NCBI GenBank assembly: GCA_050298535.1
Contig: JBNKUI010000020.1
Coordinates: 18,278 to 82,277 of the forward strand
Direction of reading: 5' to 3'
Source of the DNA: JABDMH01 sp050298535
Lineage (GTDB): Bacteria; Bacteroidota; Bacteroidia; Chitinophagales; Saprospiraceae
DNA: 64,000 nucleotides
Below are positions 32,199 to 41,137 of the stretch, in pieces. Every line of letters starts with the position of its first letter. The stretch's first letter is position 1. The notes below the pieces were generated by a model. The model saw nothing but the letters and a program-made list of their open reading frames with translations. It searched no databases and was not told the origin of the DNA. The position numbers and the translations under genes were made by a program.

Positions 32199-33368
32199 CT
32201 AGTCCAGATACATCTTCTTTGACTGTTCAATCTTGCGATAGACGTAATCCTTCCAGGGGTTCATTTGATCTCTAATCAATTGCTTATCGTTCGGTGCGCT
32301 TTCTTTTGAGGCTTTTTCTATCTCTGCCTTTTTAGAGGCATCGATGGCATCTTCATTACCGGATACTCGAAAGCTCTTCTTGGTAATAGTTTTCGAAGAA
32401 AGCAAATCTTCCGAGTCAATCTCGGTATTCCTGTAATGATCCAGGTAGCTGATAGTACCGCGTAAGACTACCTTATAGTCTATAGCGTCTTCGGTGACCT
32501 CAGCTCGTATTGTACTCACTTCTTCAGTCTTCATGTCATTACCATTGGCATCTTTCTTTACGTTACCATTTTCGTCCATGACATACTTGGGAGTACGGAC
32601 TTCCTTTTCATAGACGTTGGTCTTGGATGTCCCCGTACTCTTCTCCACATTAATACTATGAATGGTTACTTTCACTTCACCATCAGCCGGGCGAGGGTCG
32701 GTAAGTGCATAGCGAAGATATCTGTCCCGGTTAAGATCATCCAACTTCTCATTTTGCAGAAATCTTTGTAGCGTGTCTCGGAATCGTATCCCGGATTGGT
32801 CATTGATATTAACCCAGATCGCCATGACTGCCAGCTCTTCCGCGTCAATTATCCATCGGTTGATATCCGGAAATTGAGGATCCACTCGCTTTAATACGTG
32901 TAACCTGTCAAGTGCTGCCCGGTGATCGTCTTTATTGCGTGACTGCATGAGCGCTTCTACCTCTGCGAATAGTGCCTGAGAGGCATCATCCCTTGATTCC
33001 TGAATTTCAACCGTATAATCCTTGACGTCCAATTGGCTGGAGATTGAGGATGGCAGTGCTGAAATTCGATCCTTTTGACGTTGCAGGCTGATGTATTCGT
33101 CAAGTATACTTACGAGCGCCTCGCTATTGCCCTGACCTGTCAATCTTTCGATTATGGCAAGTGACTCCGTGGTACTCTGACTCAGGGCAGTCTTTAAAGT
33201 TTCTAGCTCTCGTTGATCATCAGGATTTTTTTGGAGTACTCGTACTGCTTTGTTGATGGCACTTTCATAGGAGCCGCGAGATAGACGTTTGGTCGAACTA
33301 CCACCGCAGGAGGATATAAGTAGTGAGCAAGTAGCCCAGATAAGTAAGCAGAAGCTTATTCGTTTCAT
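32199..33368 (-). CDS. Secreted lipoprotein of unknown function
   Basis: The 389-residue protein has a lipoprotein signal (MKRISFCLLIWATCSLLISS followed by CGG), with the lipobox Cys near residue 21. The mature part has helix-rich repeats resembling TPR-like packing (residues about 30-200), then a more beta-rich region with long charged segments. No catalytic motif is recognised. It is divergent from the TonB receptor and upstream of the multihaem cytochrome on the same strand, so it may be co-transcribed with it. Confidence 0.78.
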   Translation of the reverse strand: MKRISFCLLIWATCSLLISSCGGSSTKRLSRGSYESAINKAVRVLQKNPDDQRELETLKTALSQSTTESLAIIERLTGQGNSEALVSILDEYISLQRQKDRISALPSSISSQLDVKDYTVEIQESRDDASQALFAEVEALMQSRNKDDHRAALDRLHVLKRVDPQFPDINRWIIDAEELAVMAIWVNINDQSGIRFRDTLQRFLQNEKLDDLNRDRYLRYALTDPRPADGEVKVTIHSINVEKSTGTSKTNVYEKEVRTPKYVMDENGNVKKDANGNDMKTEEVSTIRAEVTEDAIDYKVVLRGTISYLDHYRNTEIDSEDLLSSKTITKKSFRVSGNEDAIDASKKAEIEKASKESAPNDKQLIRDQMNPWKDYVYRKIEQSKKMYLD

Positions 33369-33534
33369 CGGAGTCTATTTTCAGTTTACATCAAAAATAC
33401 TAAATGAACTGAAAGTCCTGAATATCCACAGCATGCTATTTCGCAATGCATTAATTGCATGATGCTATCATATCCTGGCTGTTGATATTAAAGATGCAGG
33501 TTATTCGTCCCTTAAACGATGCTGTTAATCGATT

Positions 33535-33550
33535 TGTGAGTCCTTTCACG
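33535..33550. promoter_or_regulatory. Candidate Crp-type operator upstream of the TonB-dependent receptor
   Basis: TGTGA-GTCCTT-TCACG has a GTGA/TCAC perfect 4+4 inverted repeat with six-base spacing, very similar to the site at 27531. The centre is about 76 bp before the receptor ATG. Confidence 0.5.
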
Positions 33551-33618
33551 TAACGCTTAATAGAGAAGGCCCGTCTCTAGCAGTGAATCAATGATGAGAA
33601 AAAACCAATTGTTCAATT

Positions 33619-36039
33619 ATGAAAAATGCCTTCATACTATTCATGTTTCTTTCATTTTCGACAGCTGTCTTGGGTCAGAATGCACAAATAACCGGACAGG
33701 TTCTCTCGGATAAGGGAGAACCTATCAGCTACGCAACCGTTCAACTAAAGAGCAAGCTGGACTCGACTCTGGTGAAAGCCGCTATTACGGAGTTGGAAGG
33801 TGACTTTGCTTTACAAACGGGTCCTGGAAATTATTTTCTGGAGGTGTCCTACATAGGGTACCAAACCTTGTTTTCTGAACCCATCGAGATAGAGGAAGGA
33901 CAGTCTTATCAAATGGGTGAGATGAGAATTATGGAAGCCCCTGAAGAGCTACAGGAAGTAGTCGTGAAAGCAGCCCGGGCCCTTGTCGAAGTGCAACCTG
34001 ATCGCACGGTATTTAATGTGGATGGAAGTATTAATGCAAATGGTAGTGATGCCCTCGAGCTACTTAGAAAAGCTCCCGGAGTAGTAGTAGATAATAATGA
34101 GTCAATTATTCTTCAGGGTAAAAATGGCGTGCAGATATATATTGATGATAAACCTTCACCATTGAGCGCGGATGATTTGGCGAGTTTTCTTAAGACTATG
34201 CAATCATCAGAAATTGATGCAATAGAAATAATCACAAATCCCTCCGCCAAATATGATGCTGAAGGAAATGCAGGCATTATTAACATTCGACTTAAGAAGG
34301 ACAAGAGCCTAGGTACCAATGGATCGTTGACCACCTCACTTCGCCAGGGTGTAACCCCAAAAACCAATAATTCAATTAGTCTGAATCATCGAAATAAGGA
34401 AATAAATGTTTTTGGCAGGTATGGCAATAACTTCGGCGATTATCGGAATACCAACAATATCTTGAGGGAGCAGGTAGGTATGGGATTTGACAGTCAGAGT
34501 GGGCAGATATCAGAAAATAATGGCCACAATTTTAGATTGGGAGCCGATCTATTTGTTAGTGATAAGTCAACAATAGGTGTGTTAGTTAATGGTGCTGTTA
34601 ATGACAATGTATTTTACTCATCAGGCAAGACTTCAATTTATCCGTTATCAACAGGAGTGACCAGTCAGATTCTTGATGCAGAAAATACAATTGACCAAAC
34701 CCGCGATAATTTAAACGCTAATCTAAATTACGTATTTAATAATAAAAAGGATACAAGACTAAATATAGATGCAGACTTTGGCATGTGGAGAAATACGGGT
34801 GAATCATATCAACCGAACTTCTATCGTGATGCTTCCGAGACTCAGATATTGCAAACCAGAATATTTGGTAGTAGTACTCCAACAGACATCAATATCTATA
34901 CACTTAAAGCAGACTATGAGACCAATTTGGGATCTGGAAAAATAGGCTTTGGTGCCAAGTCTTCCATCGTACGTACTGATAATACCTTTGACTTTTTTGA
35001 TATAATAGACGAGATACCTATTAAAAATCTGGATCGTAGCAATAATTTTGTGTACAAGGAAAACGTCAACGCTGGCTATGTTAGTTATCAGACGCAAAAA
35101 GGAAAGTGGAATTTAATGGGTGGTCTTCGACTGGAACACACACATTCTATCGGTGAATTGTCGGCACAAAAAGTCGTGAATGATGAAAAAGTAGAACGAG
35201 ACTATGTTAATCTTTTTCCCAGTGCTGGAATTACCTGGCAGGCAAATGATAATAATAGTTGGAGAATTAATTACAGTCGTAGAATTGACAGGCCAAGTTA
35301 CCAGGACTTAAATCCTTTCGAATTTAAACTGGATGAGTTGACCTTTCAAAAAGGTAATGCATTCCTAAATCCTCAGTACACAAATAGTATTTCTCTGTCA
35401 CATACCTATAAATATCGATTGAATACCACTCTCAGCTATAGTGTCACAGATGATTTGATTACAGAGATTACGGATACTTTCAGTGCTGATGCCACCTTTA
35501 TTACCTATGTAAATTTGGCGAAGCAGAAAAATCTCAGTCTAACAGTCAGTTATCCTTTCTCTGTCACAAAATGGTGGAATGTCTACGCGAATGCGACCGC
35601 TTACCATGTGAGTAATAAAGCTCAGTTAGAGGTGGGAAAGACGATAGATCTTTCTGCAAATGTGTTCACTTTCTACGGTCAAAATACTTTTTTGCTTCCA
35701 AAAGGATACAAGTTTGAAATCTCGGGATTTTATAATTCACCTGGCTTATGGGGAGGTAACTTTAAGACGGAGTCCATGTATGGTATAGACCTTGGGTTGC
35801 AAAAGAAAATATTTAATGAAAAGGCAGATCTAAAGCTCGCCGTGACGGATGTATTTAAGACTCAAGGATGGACAGGTAGCAATGAACTGGGGGCTCTGCG
35901 TGTTATAGCTTCCGGAGGGTGGGAGAGTAGGCAGCTTCGAGCGACACTTAGCTATAATTTTGGCAGCAATGAGGTTAAAGCTGCCCGTCGCAGGAGTACA
36001 GGAATAGAGTCAGAAAGCAGCCGAGTCAAATCAGACTAG
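33619..36039 (+). CDS. TonB-dependent outer-membrane receptor with CarboxypepD-like N-domain
   Basis: The 806-residue protein has a signal peptide (MKNAFILFMFLSFSTAVLGQ) and a carboxypeptidase-D regulatory-like domain (about 22-110, ITGQVLSDKGEPISYATVQL). A plug domain (about 120-230, DALELLRKAPGVVVDNNESI) and a long barrel with outer-membrane-protein-family features follow to the C-terminus. No SusD partner is next to it, so the cargo is unknown; iron, small peptides or vitamins are possible. It is monocistronic with a clean terminator. The tail is rich in basic residues beyond the last barrel strand, as is common in this subgroup. Confidence 0.88.
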   Translation: MKNAFILFMFLSFSTAVLGQNAQITGQVLSDKGEPISYATVQLKSKLDSTLVKAAITELEGDFALQTGPGNYFLEVSYIGYQTLFSEPIEIEEGQSYQMGEMRIMEAPEELQEVVVKAARALVEVQPDRTVFNVDGSINANGSDALELLRKAPGVVVDNNESIILQGKNGVQIYIDDKPSPLSADDLASFLKTMQSSEIDAIEIITNPSAKYDAEGNAGIINIRLKKDKSLGTNGSLTTSLRQGVTPKTNNSISLNHRNKEINVFGRYGNNFGDYRNTNNILREQVGMGFDSQSGQISENNGHNFRLGADLFVSDKSTIGVLVNGAVNDNVFYSSGKTSIYPLSTGVTSQILDAENTIDQTRDNLNANLNYVFNNKKDTRLNIDADFGMWRNTGESYQPNFYRDASETQILQTRIFGSSTPTDINIYTLKADYETNLGSGKIGFGAKSSIVRTDNTFDFFDIIDEIPIKNLDRSNNFVYKENVNAGYVSYQTQKGKWNLMGGLRLEHTHSIGELSAQKVVNDEKVERDYVNLFPSAGITWQANDNNSWRINYSRRIDRPSYQDLNPFEFKLDELTFQKGNAFLNPQYTNSISLSHTYKYRLNTTLSYSVTDDLITEITDTFSADATFITYVNLAKQKNLSLTVSYPFSVTKWWNVYANATAYHVSNKAQLEVGKTIDLSANVFTFYGQNTFLLPKGYKFEISGFYNSPGLWGGNFKTESMYGIDLGLQKKIFNEKADLKLAVTDVFKTQGWTGSNELGALRVIASGGWESRQLRATLSYNFGSNEVKAARRRSTGIESESSRVKSD

Positions 36040-36074
36040 AAAATATTGAGATTACTAAAGGTTGATGCAAATTG

Positions 36075-36110
36075 AAGGCAGGCATTCCAAAAGGGGTGCT
36101 TGCCTTTTGT
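36075..36110 (+). terminator. Intrinsic terminator of the TonB receptor gene
   Basis: A 14-bp stem (AAGGCAGGCATTCC / GGGGTGCTTGCCTT with three G-U pairs) and AAAA loop is followed by TTTTG, 36 bp after the stop. Confidence 0.88.
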
Positions 36111-36113
36111 GCC

Positions 36114-36155
36114 TCTATAAAAAAAGGAAAAAGCATCTGGGAGATACTTTTTCCT
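36114..36155 (-). terminator. Intrinsic terminator on the minus strand, probably for pckA
   Basis: AGGAAAAAG / CTTTTTCCT arms with an inner ATCT / AGAT extension form a hairpin at 36125-36155. On the minus strand it is followed by seven T. It lies about 250 bp downstream of the pckA stop, implying a long 3' untranslated region. Confidence 0.7.
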
Positions 36156-36324
36156 CGTAAACACACTCAAATCCAGAGAAAGTCTTTAGGATTTACCTTT
36201 GAATGCCCAAACTTCATGCCATTAAAAGTTAAAGAAACATTGGTTTCTGGCTATCTGATACTTCGACTGATCAGATTGTACTCATTATCAAGTATATAGG
36301 AATTGATAAGCTGAATAGAACATG

Positions 36325-36392
36325 AACCCGGATTATATATTTGAAAATCTATTATGCACTTCATTGCGCAGTTCTAATACATAATCCGGGTT
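36325..36392. repeat. Perfect 12-bp inverted repeat in the pckA 3' region
   Basis: Arms AACCCGGATTAT (36325-36336) and ATAATCCGGGTT (36381-36392) flank a 44-bp loop. The right arm begins 11 bp after the pckA stop on the minus strand. Neither strand has a T-run after it, so it is not a normal terminator; it could stabilise the mRNA end. The rest of 36040-36402 holds two terminators and no gene. Confidence 0.6.
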
Positions 36393-36402
36393 ACATAGTA
36401 GT

Positions 36403-37983
36403 TTACAATTTCGGAGCCGCTGCACTAATCTCGGCATTCACCTTGGCTTCGAAGGCTTTCCAGTTCTCATTAAAGAGCTTGACCAGCTTTTCCATGGTTT
36501 GATTATAGGCAGTTTTGTCTTCCCAGGTGTTTCGGGGAGTCAATACTTCAGAAGGCACCACTGGACAATTTAAGGGGATTTCCAATCCGAAGTGCGGTTC
36601 TTTTTCAGTTGCAACACCTTCGAGAGCTCCACTATGAATGGCGTCAATGATTGCTCGAGTATATTTCAGTTTGATTCGACTACCCACACCGTATGGACCA
36701 CCAGTCCAACCCGTATTCACAAGCCATGCATTCACATTATGTTTCTTCATTTTTTGAGCCAGTAACTCCGCATATCGATTTGGGTGCCACATCATAAAAG
36801 CAGCGCCAAAACAAGCAGAGAATGTCGCCTGTGGTTCCTTAACACCCATCTCAGTCCCCGCTACCTTAGCGGTATAACCTGAGATAAAGTGGTAGCTTGC
36901 CTGCTCTGGAGTCAATCTACTCACAGGAGGAAGTACACCAAACGCATCAGCGGTCAAGAAGATTATATTCTTTGGATGCCCAGCTACACATGGTATCTGA
37001 ATATTTTCTATGTAATTAATAGGGTAGGACGCACGAGTATTCTGGGTGATGGATGTATCAGAATAATCCACCTCCCTGGTGTGCGGATCGTATACTACAT
37101 TTTCAAGAATAGTACCGAAACGGATCGCATTATAGATGTCCGGTTCATTCTCTGCGCTTAGGTCAATCGCCTTGGCATAACATCCTCCTTCGATATTGAA
37201 CACTCCTTCATCCGTCCAGCAATGCTCATCATCACCAATGAGTTTCCGTTTGGGATCTGCACTTAGGGTAGTCTTTCCAGTACCCGATAACCCAAAGAGG
37301 ATGGACACATCACCTTCTTCACCCACATTGGCTGAGCAATGCATGGGTAACACCTCTTGCAAAGGCATCAGGTAATTCATCACGGAGAAGATGCCTTTTT
37401 TCATTTCACCGGCATACTCAGTACCCAAAATAACAAACTCCTTTGACTCGAGATTAAGATCCACACTGGTAGTAGATGTCATTTGTGAAGTATATCGGTT
37501 GGCAGGGAATACACCCCCATTGAATATGACATAATCGGGCTCACCAAATGCTTCTAATTCTTCCGCTGTAGGCATGATCAGCATGTTCTGCATAAATAAG
37601 GCGTGATAAGCCCGGGTACAGATAATCCGGATTTTTAGTCGGTATTTCGGATCCCATCCTGCAAATGCATCCACCACGTACACTCGTTGAAGGCTGTTAA
37701 GGTAGTCCAGTGCTCGCTCACGATTGATCATGAAAGTATGTTCATCAAGTTCGATGTTGATTTCACCCCAGTCGATGTTTTCCATCGAAGGTTCTTGCTT
37801 GACGATTCGCTTGTCTTTAGGACTTCGTCCTGTCTTTTCGCCGGAGTATGCCATAAGAGCACCCGTGTCAGAGATTGCTGTACCCTTTTCCAGGCGAAGT
37901 GCCTTTTCATACAGTTCGGGGACGCTTAGATTACGATAGACCTCAGGAGTGTGAATTTCATATTGGCTTAAGTCGAAAGGCAT
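36403..37983 (-). CDS. pckA: ATP-type phosphoenolpyruvate carboxykinase
   Basis: The 526-residue cytoplasmic enzyme converts oxaloacetate and ATP to phosphoenolpyruvate, CO2 and ADP, the entry step of gluconeogenesis; it may run in reverse for fermentation under low oxygen. The P-loop GLSGTGKTTL lies near residue 230, with the following metal and substrate stretches DDEHCWTDEGVFNIEGGCYA and the early SDTGALMAYSGEKTGRSPKD. Length matches the ATP-dependent class. It is monocistronic. A GATGA-type inverted repeat lies about 78 bp upstream, suggesting control by the same Crp-like regulator as the oxidase locus. Confidence 0.96.
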   Translation of the reverse strand: MPFDLSQYEIHTPEVYRNLSVPELYEKALRLEKGTAISDTGALMAYSGEKTGRSPKDKRIVKQEPSMENIDWGEINIELDEHTFMINRERALDYLNSLQRVYVVDAFAGWDPKYRLKIRIICTRAYHALFMQNMLIMPTAEELEAFGEPDYVIFNGGVFPANRYTSQMTSTTSVDLNLESKEFVILGTEYAGEMKKGIFSVMNYLMPLQEVLPMHCSANVGEEGDVSILFGLSGTGKTTLSADPKRKLIGDDEHCWTDEGVFNIEGGCYAKAIDLSAENEPDIYNAIRFGTILENVVYDPHTREVDYSDTSITQNTRASYPINYIENIQIPCVAGHPKNIIFLTADAFGVLPPVSRLTPEQASYHFISGYTAKVAGTEMGVKEPQATFSACFGAAFMMWHPNRYAELLAQKMKKHNVNAWLVNTGWTGGPYGVGSRIKLKYTRAIIDAIHSGALEGVATEKEPHFGLEIPLNCPVVPSEVLTPRNTWEDKTAYNQTMEKLVKLFNENWKAFEAKVNAEISAAAPKL

Positions 37984-38053
37984 AGTTTATATGTTTTAGA
38001 AAATTAAAATGTGTTTGATGGCAGGCAAGGTATTGCTGGATGCAGGGACGCAC

Positions 38054-38069
38054 GATGATCGTCATCATG
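38054..38069. promoter_or_regulatory. Candidate Crp/Fnr-type operator upstream of pckA
   Basis: GATGA-TCGTCA-TCATG has core TGA-N6-TCA at 38056-38067. The region is dense in TGA/TCA half sites, and GATGA-TCG-TCATC also forms a shorter palindrome. The centre of the core is about 78 bp before the pckA ATG. Confidence 0.45.
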
Positions 38070-38241
38070 ACACAAAATGATTAGAATGGTTACTTGAAAT
38101 ACCCCATCATGAAGCAATGTGGTATGAGGAATGGACCGTTTACCCTCAACTGATACTTTAGAAGGCAAAAACGAAAAGTGTTACCACTTCAGTACCAGCG
38201 CCAATGTAAGGTAGACCCAAGAAAGGTGCCTTGAAAGATTT

Positions 38242-39642
38242 CTACATATTCTTTACTTCCTGCACCAGTTTCTGGATTGAGTCTTTGGCATCTCCAAACA
38301 GCATTCGGTTCTTCTCATGGAAGAATAGCGGATTTTGAATACCAGCATATCCGGGACTCATACTCCTTTTGAGCACGATGATATTCTTGGCATTCCAGAC
38401 TTCTAGTACAGGCATTCCATATATTGGACTACCCGGATCATCTAAGGCTGCGGGGTTTACTACATCATTGGCACCCACGATCACTACCGTATCTATGTCC
38501 TTTAGTGCGGCGTTTGCATCCTCCAGATCCAGAAGTTTGGGATAGGGTACATCTGCTTCTGCCAACAATACATTCATGTGCCCGGGCATACGACCAGCGA
38601 CCGGGTGGATGGCATATTTAACATCCACATTATTGCCTTCCAGCAGGTCATCCAGTTCCTTAAGAGCCTTTTGAGCTTGAGCAACAGCCAGACCATAACC
38701 TGGAACAAACATGACTGAGTTAGCATAAAATAGCTGGATCGCAGCATCTGTCACGGTAGCTTCCTTAGCTACCTGATCACCACTTGCACCCTGGGCTGAG
38801 GCACCCGCTGAACCAAATCCACCGATGATCACGTTGAGCAATGATCGGTTCATGGCATCACACATAAGTACAGTGAGAATCGTACCTGCAGCACCTACTA
38901 GAATACCACCTACCAGCATGATTTGATTCCCATAGATTAAACCAGCGGCCGCTGCAGAAAGACCGGTAAAAGAGTTGAGCAGAGAGATCACCACAGGCAT
39001 ATCCGCACCACCAATTGGAGCTACAAATGAAAATCCATATAGTAAACTCGCTACCAAAAAGATAACCATCAGTCCTATGCCAGCTGCCGAGCCTTGCACC
39101 ATCAGCCACACTGCAAGAGCCAAAACCACGATTAAAAGAATAAGATTAATGATCGTGTGTCCAGGAAGGATGACATGTTTGTCTTTTATACGGCCATCCA
39201 GCTTTCCGAAGGCCAGCATACTACCTGTGAAGGATACGGCTCCGATCAATAGAGTGAACAAGACAATACCAAGCTGTCCGAGACCCATAGTCATCGTACC
39301 ATCATAGTATTTGAGGAGCTCAGCAAGTGCCAGAACGGTTGCGCAGGCTCCCCCTAATCCATTGAATACAGATACCATTTGAGGCATAGCTGTCATCGCA
39401 ATTCGTTTAGCGGCCACCCAGCCGATAGCACCTCCGACGACCAGGCCGATAAGGATCCATAGATAATTGTTATCACCTCCCGACATGGGAGCCACCAGTG
39501 TAGCCAGGATTGCAATACCCATCCCGATACTGGCCAGAATATTTCCTCTCCGTGCTGTGTCAGGCGAGCTCAGTAGTCTTAAGCCCCAGACGAAGGCAAC
39601 AGCACCAATTAAATAACTGAGATTGATTAAGCTGATCAGCAT
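38242..39642 (-). CDS. pntB: NAD(P) transhydrogenase subunit beta
   Basis: The 466-residue protein has about nine membrane helices in the first 280 residues, forming the proton path. A C-terminal NADP(H)-binding domain (dIII) follows with VPGYGLAVAQAQ, HPVAGRMPGHMNVLLAEADV and KRSMSPGYAGIQNPLFF. Together with the two alpha subunits it couples proton movement to hydride transfer between NADH and NADP. It is the last gene of the leftward pnt operon, 3 bp after the preceding subunit. Confidence 0.95.
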   Translation of the reverse strand: MLISLINLSYLIGAVAFVWGLRLLSSPDTARRGNILASIGMGIAILATLVAPMSGGDNNYLWILIGLVVGGAIGWVAAKRIAMTAMPQMVSVFNGLGGACATVLALAELLKYYDGTMTMGLGQLGIVLFTLLIGAVSFTGSMLAFGKLDGRIKDKHVILPGHTIINLILLIVVLALAVWLMVQGSAAGIGLMVIFLVASLLYGFSFVAPIGGADMPVVISLLNSFTGLSAAAAGLIYGNQIMLVGGILVGAAGTILTVLMCDAMNRSLLNVIIGGFGSAGASAQGASGDQVAKEATVTDAAIQLFYANSVMFVPGYGLAVAQAQKALKELDDLLEGNNVDVKYAIHPVAGRMPGHMNVLLAEADVPYPKLLDLEDANAALKDIDTVVIVGANDVVNPAALDDPGSPIYGMPVLEVWNAKNIIVLKRSMSPGYAGIQNPLFFHEKNRMLFGDAKDSIQKLVQEVKNM

Positions 39643-39645
39643 CGA

Positions 39646-39957
39646 TTATTTCTTTTTCTTTTTAAACATTTCTAACATACGGTCAGTCACCGCGAATCCA
39701 CCAATCACATTGGTCATTCCAAGGATGACCCCCAATGTACCCAGACCAAGCTGTACAACATCCCCGGCATCTGCCTGTCGAATGAGTAATATGGCACCTA
39801 TGATAACCACCCCACTGACTGCATTTGCTCCCGACATCAATGGTGTGTGCAGTACGGTAGGTACTTTGGAAATAACTTCGAAACCCAGAATGATCGTGAA
39901 GATCAACAGGTATATCATGATCAGTTGTTCATTAAAGAACTGAAGAACGGTATCCAT
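39646..39957 (-). CDS. pntAB: NAD(P) transhydrogenase alpha subunit, membrane part
   Basis: The 103-residue protein has three helices. It contains EVISKVPTVLHTPLMSGANA and GLGTLGVILGMTNVIGGFAV, the conserved alpha-2 pattern of three-gene transhydrogenases. It sits 9 bp after the alpha-1 gene and 3 bp before pntB. It ends with a run of lysines (MFKKKKK). Confidence 0.93.
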   Translation of the reverse strand: MDTVLQFFNEQLIMIYLLIFTIILGFEVISKVPTVLHTPLMSGANAVSGVVIIGAILLIRQADAGDVVQLGLGTLGVILGMTNVIGGFAVTDRMLEMFKKKKK

Positions 39958-39966
39958 AATAAATCA

Positions 39967-41037
39967 TTAATGCGTGATAAAGGCAGACTGAACGATCTCG
40001 TTCTCAAAGTCGAGATTCAGTTCACCTTCCTTGATGATCAGTTTCAGAAAGTTCAGCAGGTTATTGGCATACAGAGTACTAGCATCCTCTGGCATCTCAT
40101 CGGCCAGCGCCGAATTTCCCACGATATATACCCCTTTGTGTTGGATCGTCTGTCGATCCTTTGTGAGCTCACAGTTTCCTCCTGTGCTGGCGGCGAGGTC
40201 AACGATGACCGATCCTGGTTTCATTTTTTCAACGGTAGAGGAGGGCACCAAAATAGGGGCCTTTCTTCCGCGAACCTGCGCTGTGGTAATGATGACATCT
40301 GCATTCATAGCTCTCTTCTGCACCTCTTCGCGCTGTCGCTTTATAAAGTCTTCGTCTTGTTCTACCGCATAGCCACCGGCACCTGTGTCCTCTTTGGCAC
40401 CTGCCACTTCTACGAAACGTGCTCCCAGACTTTCCACTTCTTGCTTAGCTGCGGTTCTTGTGTCAAATGCCTCAACCTGTGCTCCCAGTCTCTTGGCTGT
40501 CGCAATCGCTTGTAGACCCGCCACACCTGCTCCAAGTATCAACACTTTAGAAGGTTTGATACTACCTGCTGCCGTGATCATCATGGGAAAGTATCGGGGC
40601 AGCAAATTGGCTGCGGTGAGTACCGCCTTATATCCGGCGATACTTGCCATTGAACTCAATACATCCATAGATTGAGCCAACGTGGTTCTGGGAATCATAT
40701 CCATGCTGATAGCCCGTAGTCCCTGTGTTTTGAGTCGCTCAGATACATCCTTGTCAAAAAAAGGCTTGAATTCGGAAATCAGCAAGGTATTCTTCTGCAA
40801 CGATTTCAGCTCATCCTCAGGTAGTGGATTGATAGATATAAGAACATCCGAACGCTGTAATACTGCAGCTCTATCGATGATATTCGCACCATCATATGCA
40901 TTATTGTCATATCCAGCATTGGCACCGGCACCTGATTCGATCTGTAATGTGGCACCAAGATCCGCTAGTTTTTTAGCTACAGCAGGGACAATGGCAACTC
41001 GCTTATCGCTTTGTTCTTTGAGTACGCCTATTCTCAT
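39967..41037 (-). CDS. pntAA: NAD(P) transhydrogenase alpha subunit, NAD-binding part
   Basis: The 356-residue soluble subunit (dI) is homologous to alanine dehydrogenase. It starts at ATG 41037 (MRIGVLKEQSDKRVAIVPAV); the in-frame TTG 54 bp upstream is unlikely. The NAD fold GAGVAGLQAIATAKRLGAQV is followed by the mobile loop with YAVEQDEDFIKRQREEVQKR. It is first of the pntAA-AB-B operon. NADPH supply from pnt fits the neighbouring redox genes. A TGA-N6-TCA site was not found upstream. Confidence 0.94.
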   Translation of the reverse strand: MRIGVLKEQSDKRVAIVPAVAKKLADLGATLQIESGAGANAGYDNNAYDGANIIDRAAVLQRSDVLISINPLPEDELKSLQKNTLLISEFKPFFDKDVSERLKTQGLRAISMDMIPRTTLAQSMDVLSSMASIAGYKAVLTAANLLPRYFPMMITAAGSIKPSKVLILGAGVAGLQAIATAKRLGAQVEAFDTRTAAKQEVESLGARFVEVAGAKEDTGAGGYAVEQDEDFIKRQREEVQKRAMNADVIITTAQVRGRKAPILVPSSTVEKMKPGSVIVDLAASTGGNCELTKDRQTIQHKGVYIVGNSALADEMPEDASTLYANNLLNFLKLIIKEGELNLDFENEIVQSAFITH

Positions 41038-41137
41038 AAGTTGGTCTAAATGTGGCTGTGAAAATAGATAAATATCCCAAGTTTGTGGCAAAGTCGTAGA
41101 TGTTTACCCATGAGATCATCTATCTTTTACACTCCTG

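Noticed and set aside
39847..40515. 222-codon plus-strand frame over the transhydrogenase genes
   Set aside because: It overlaps two well-supported genes on the other strand and has no recognisable protein features.
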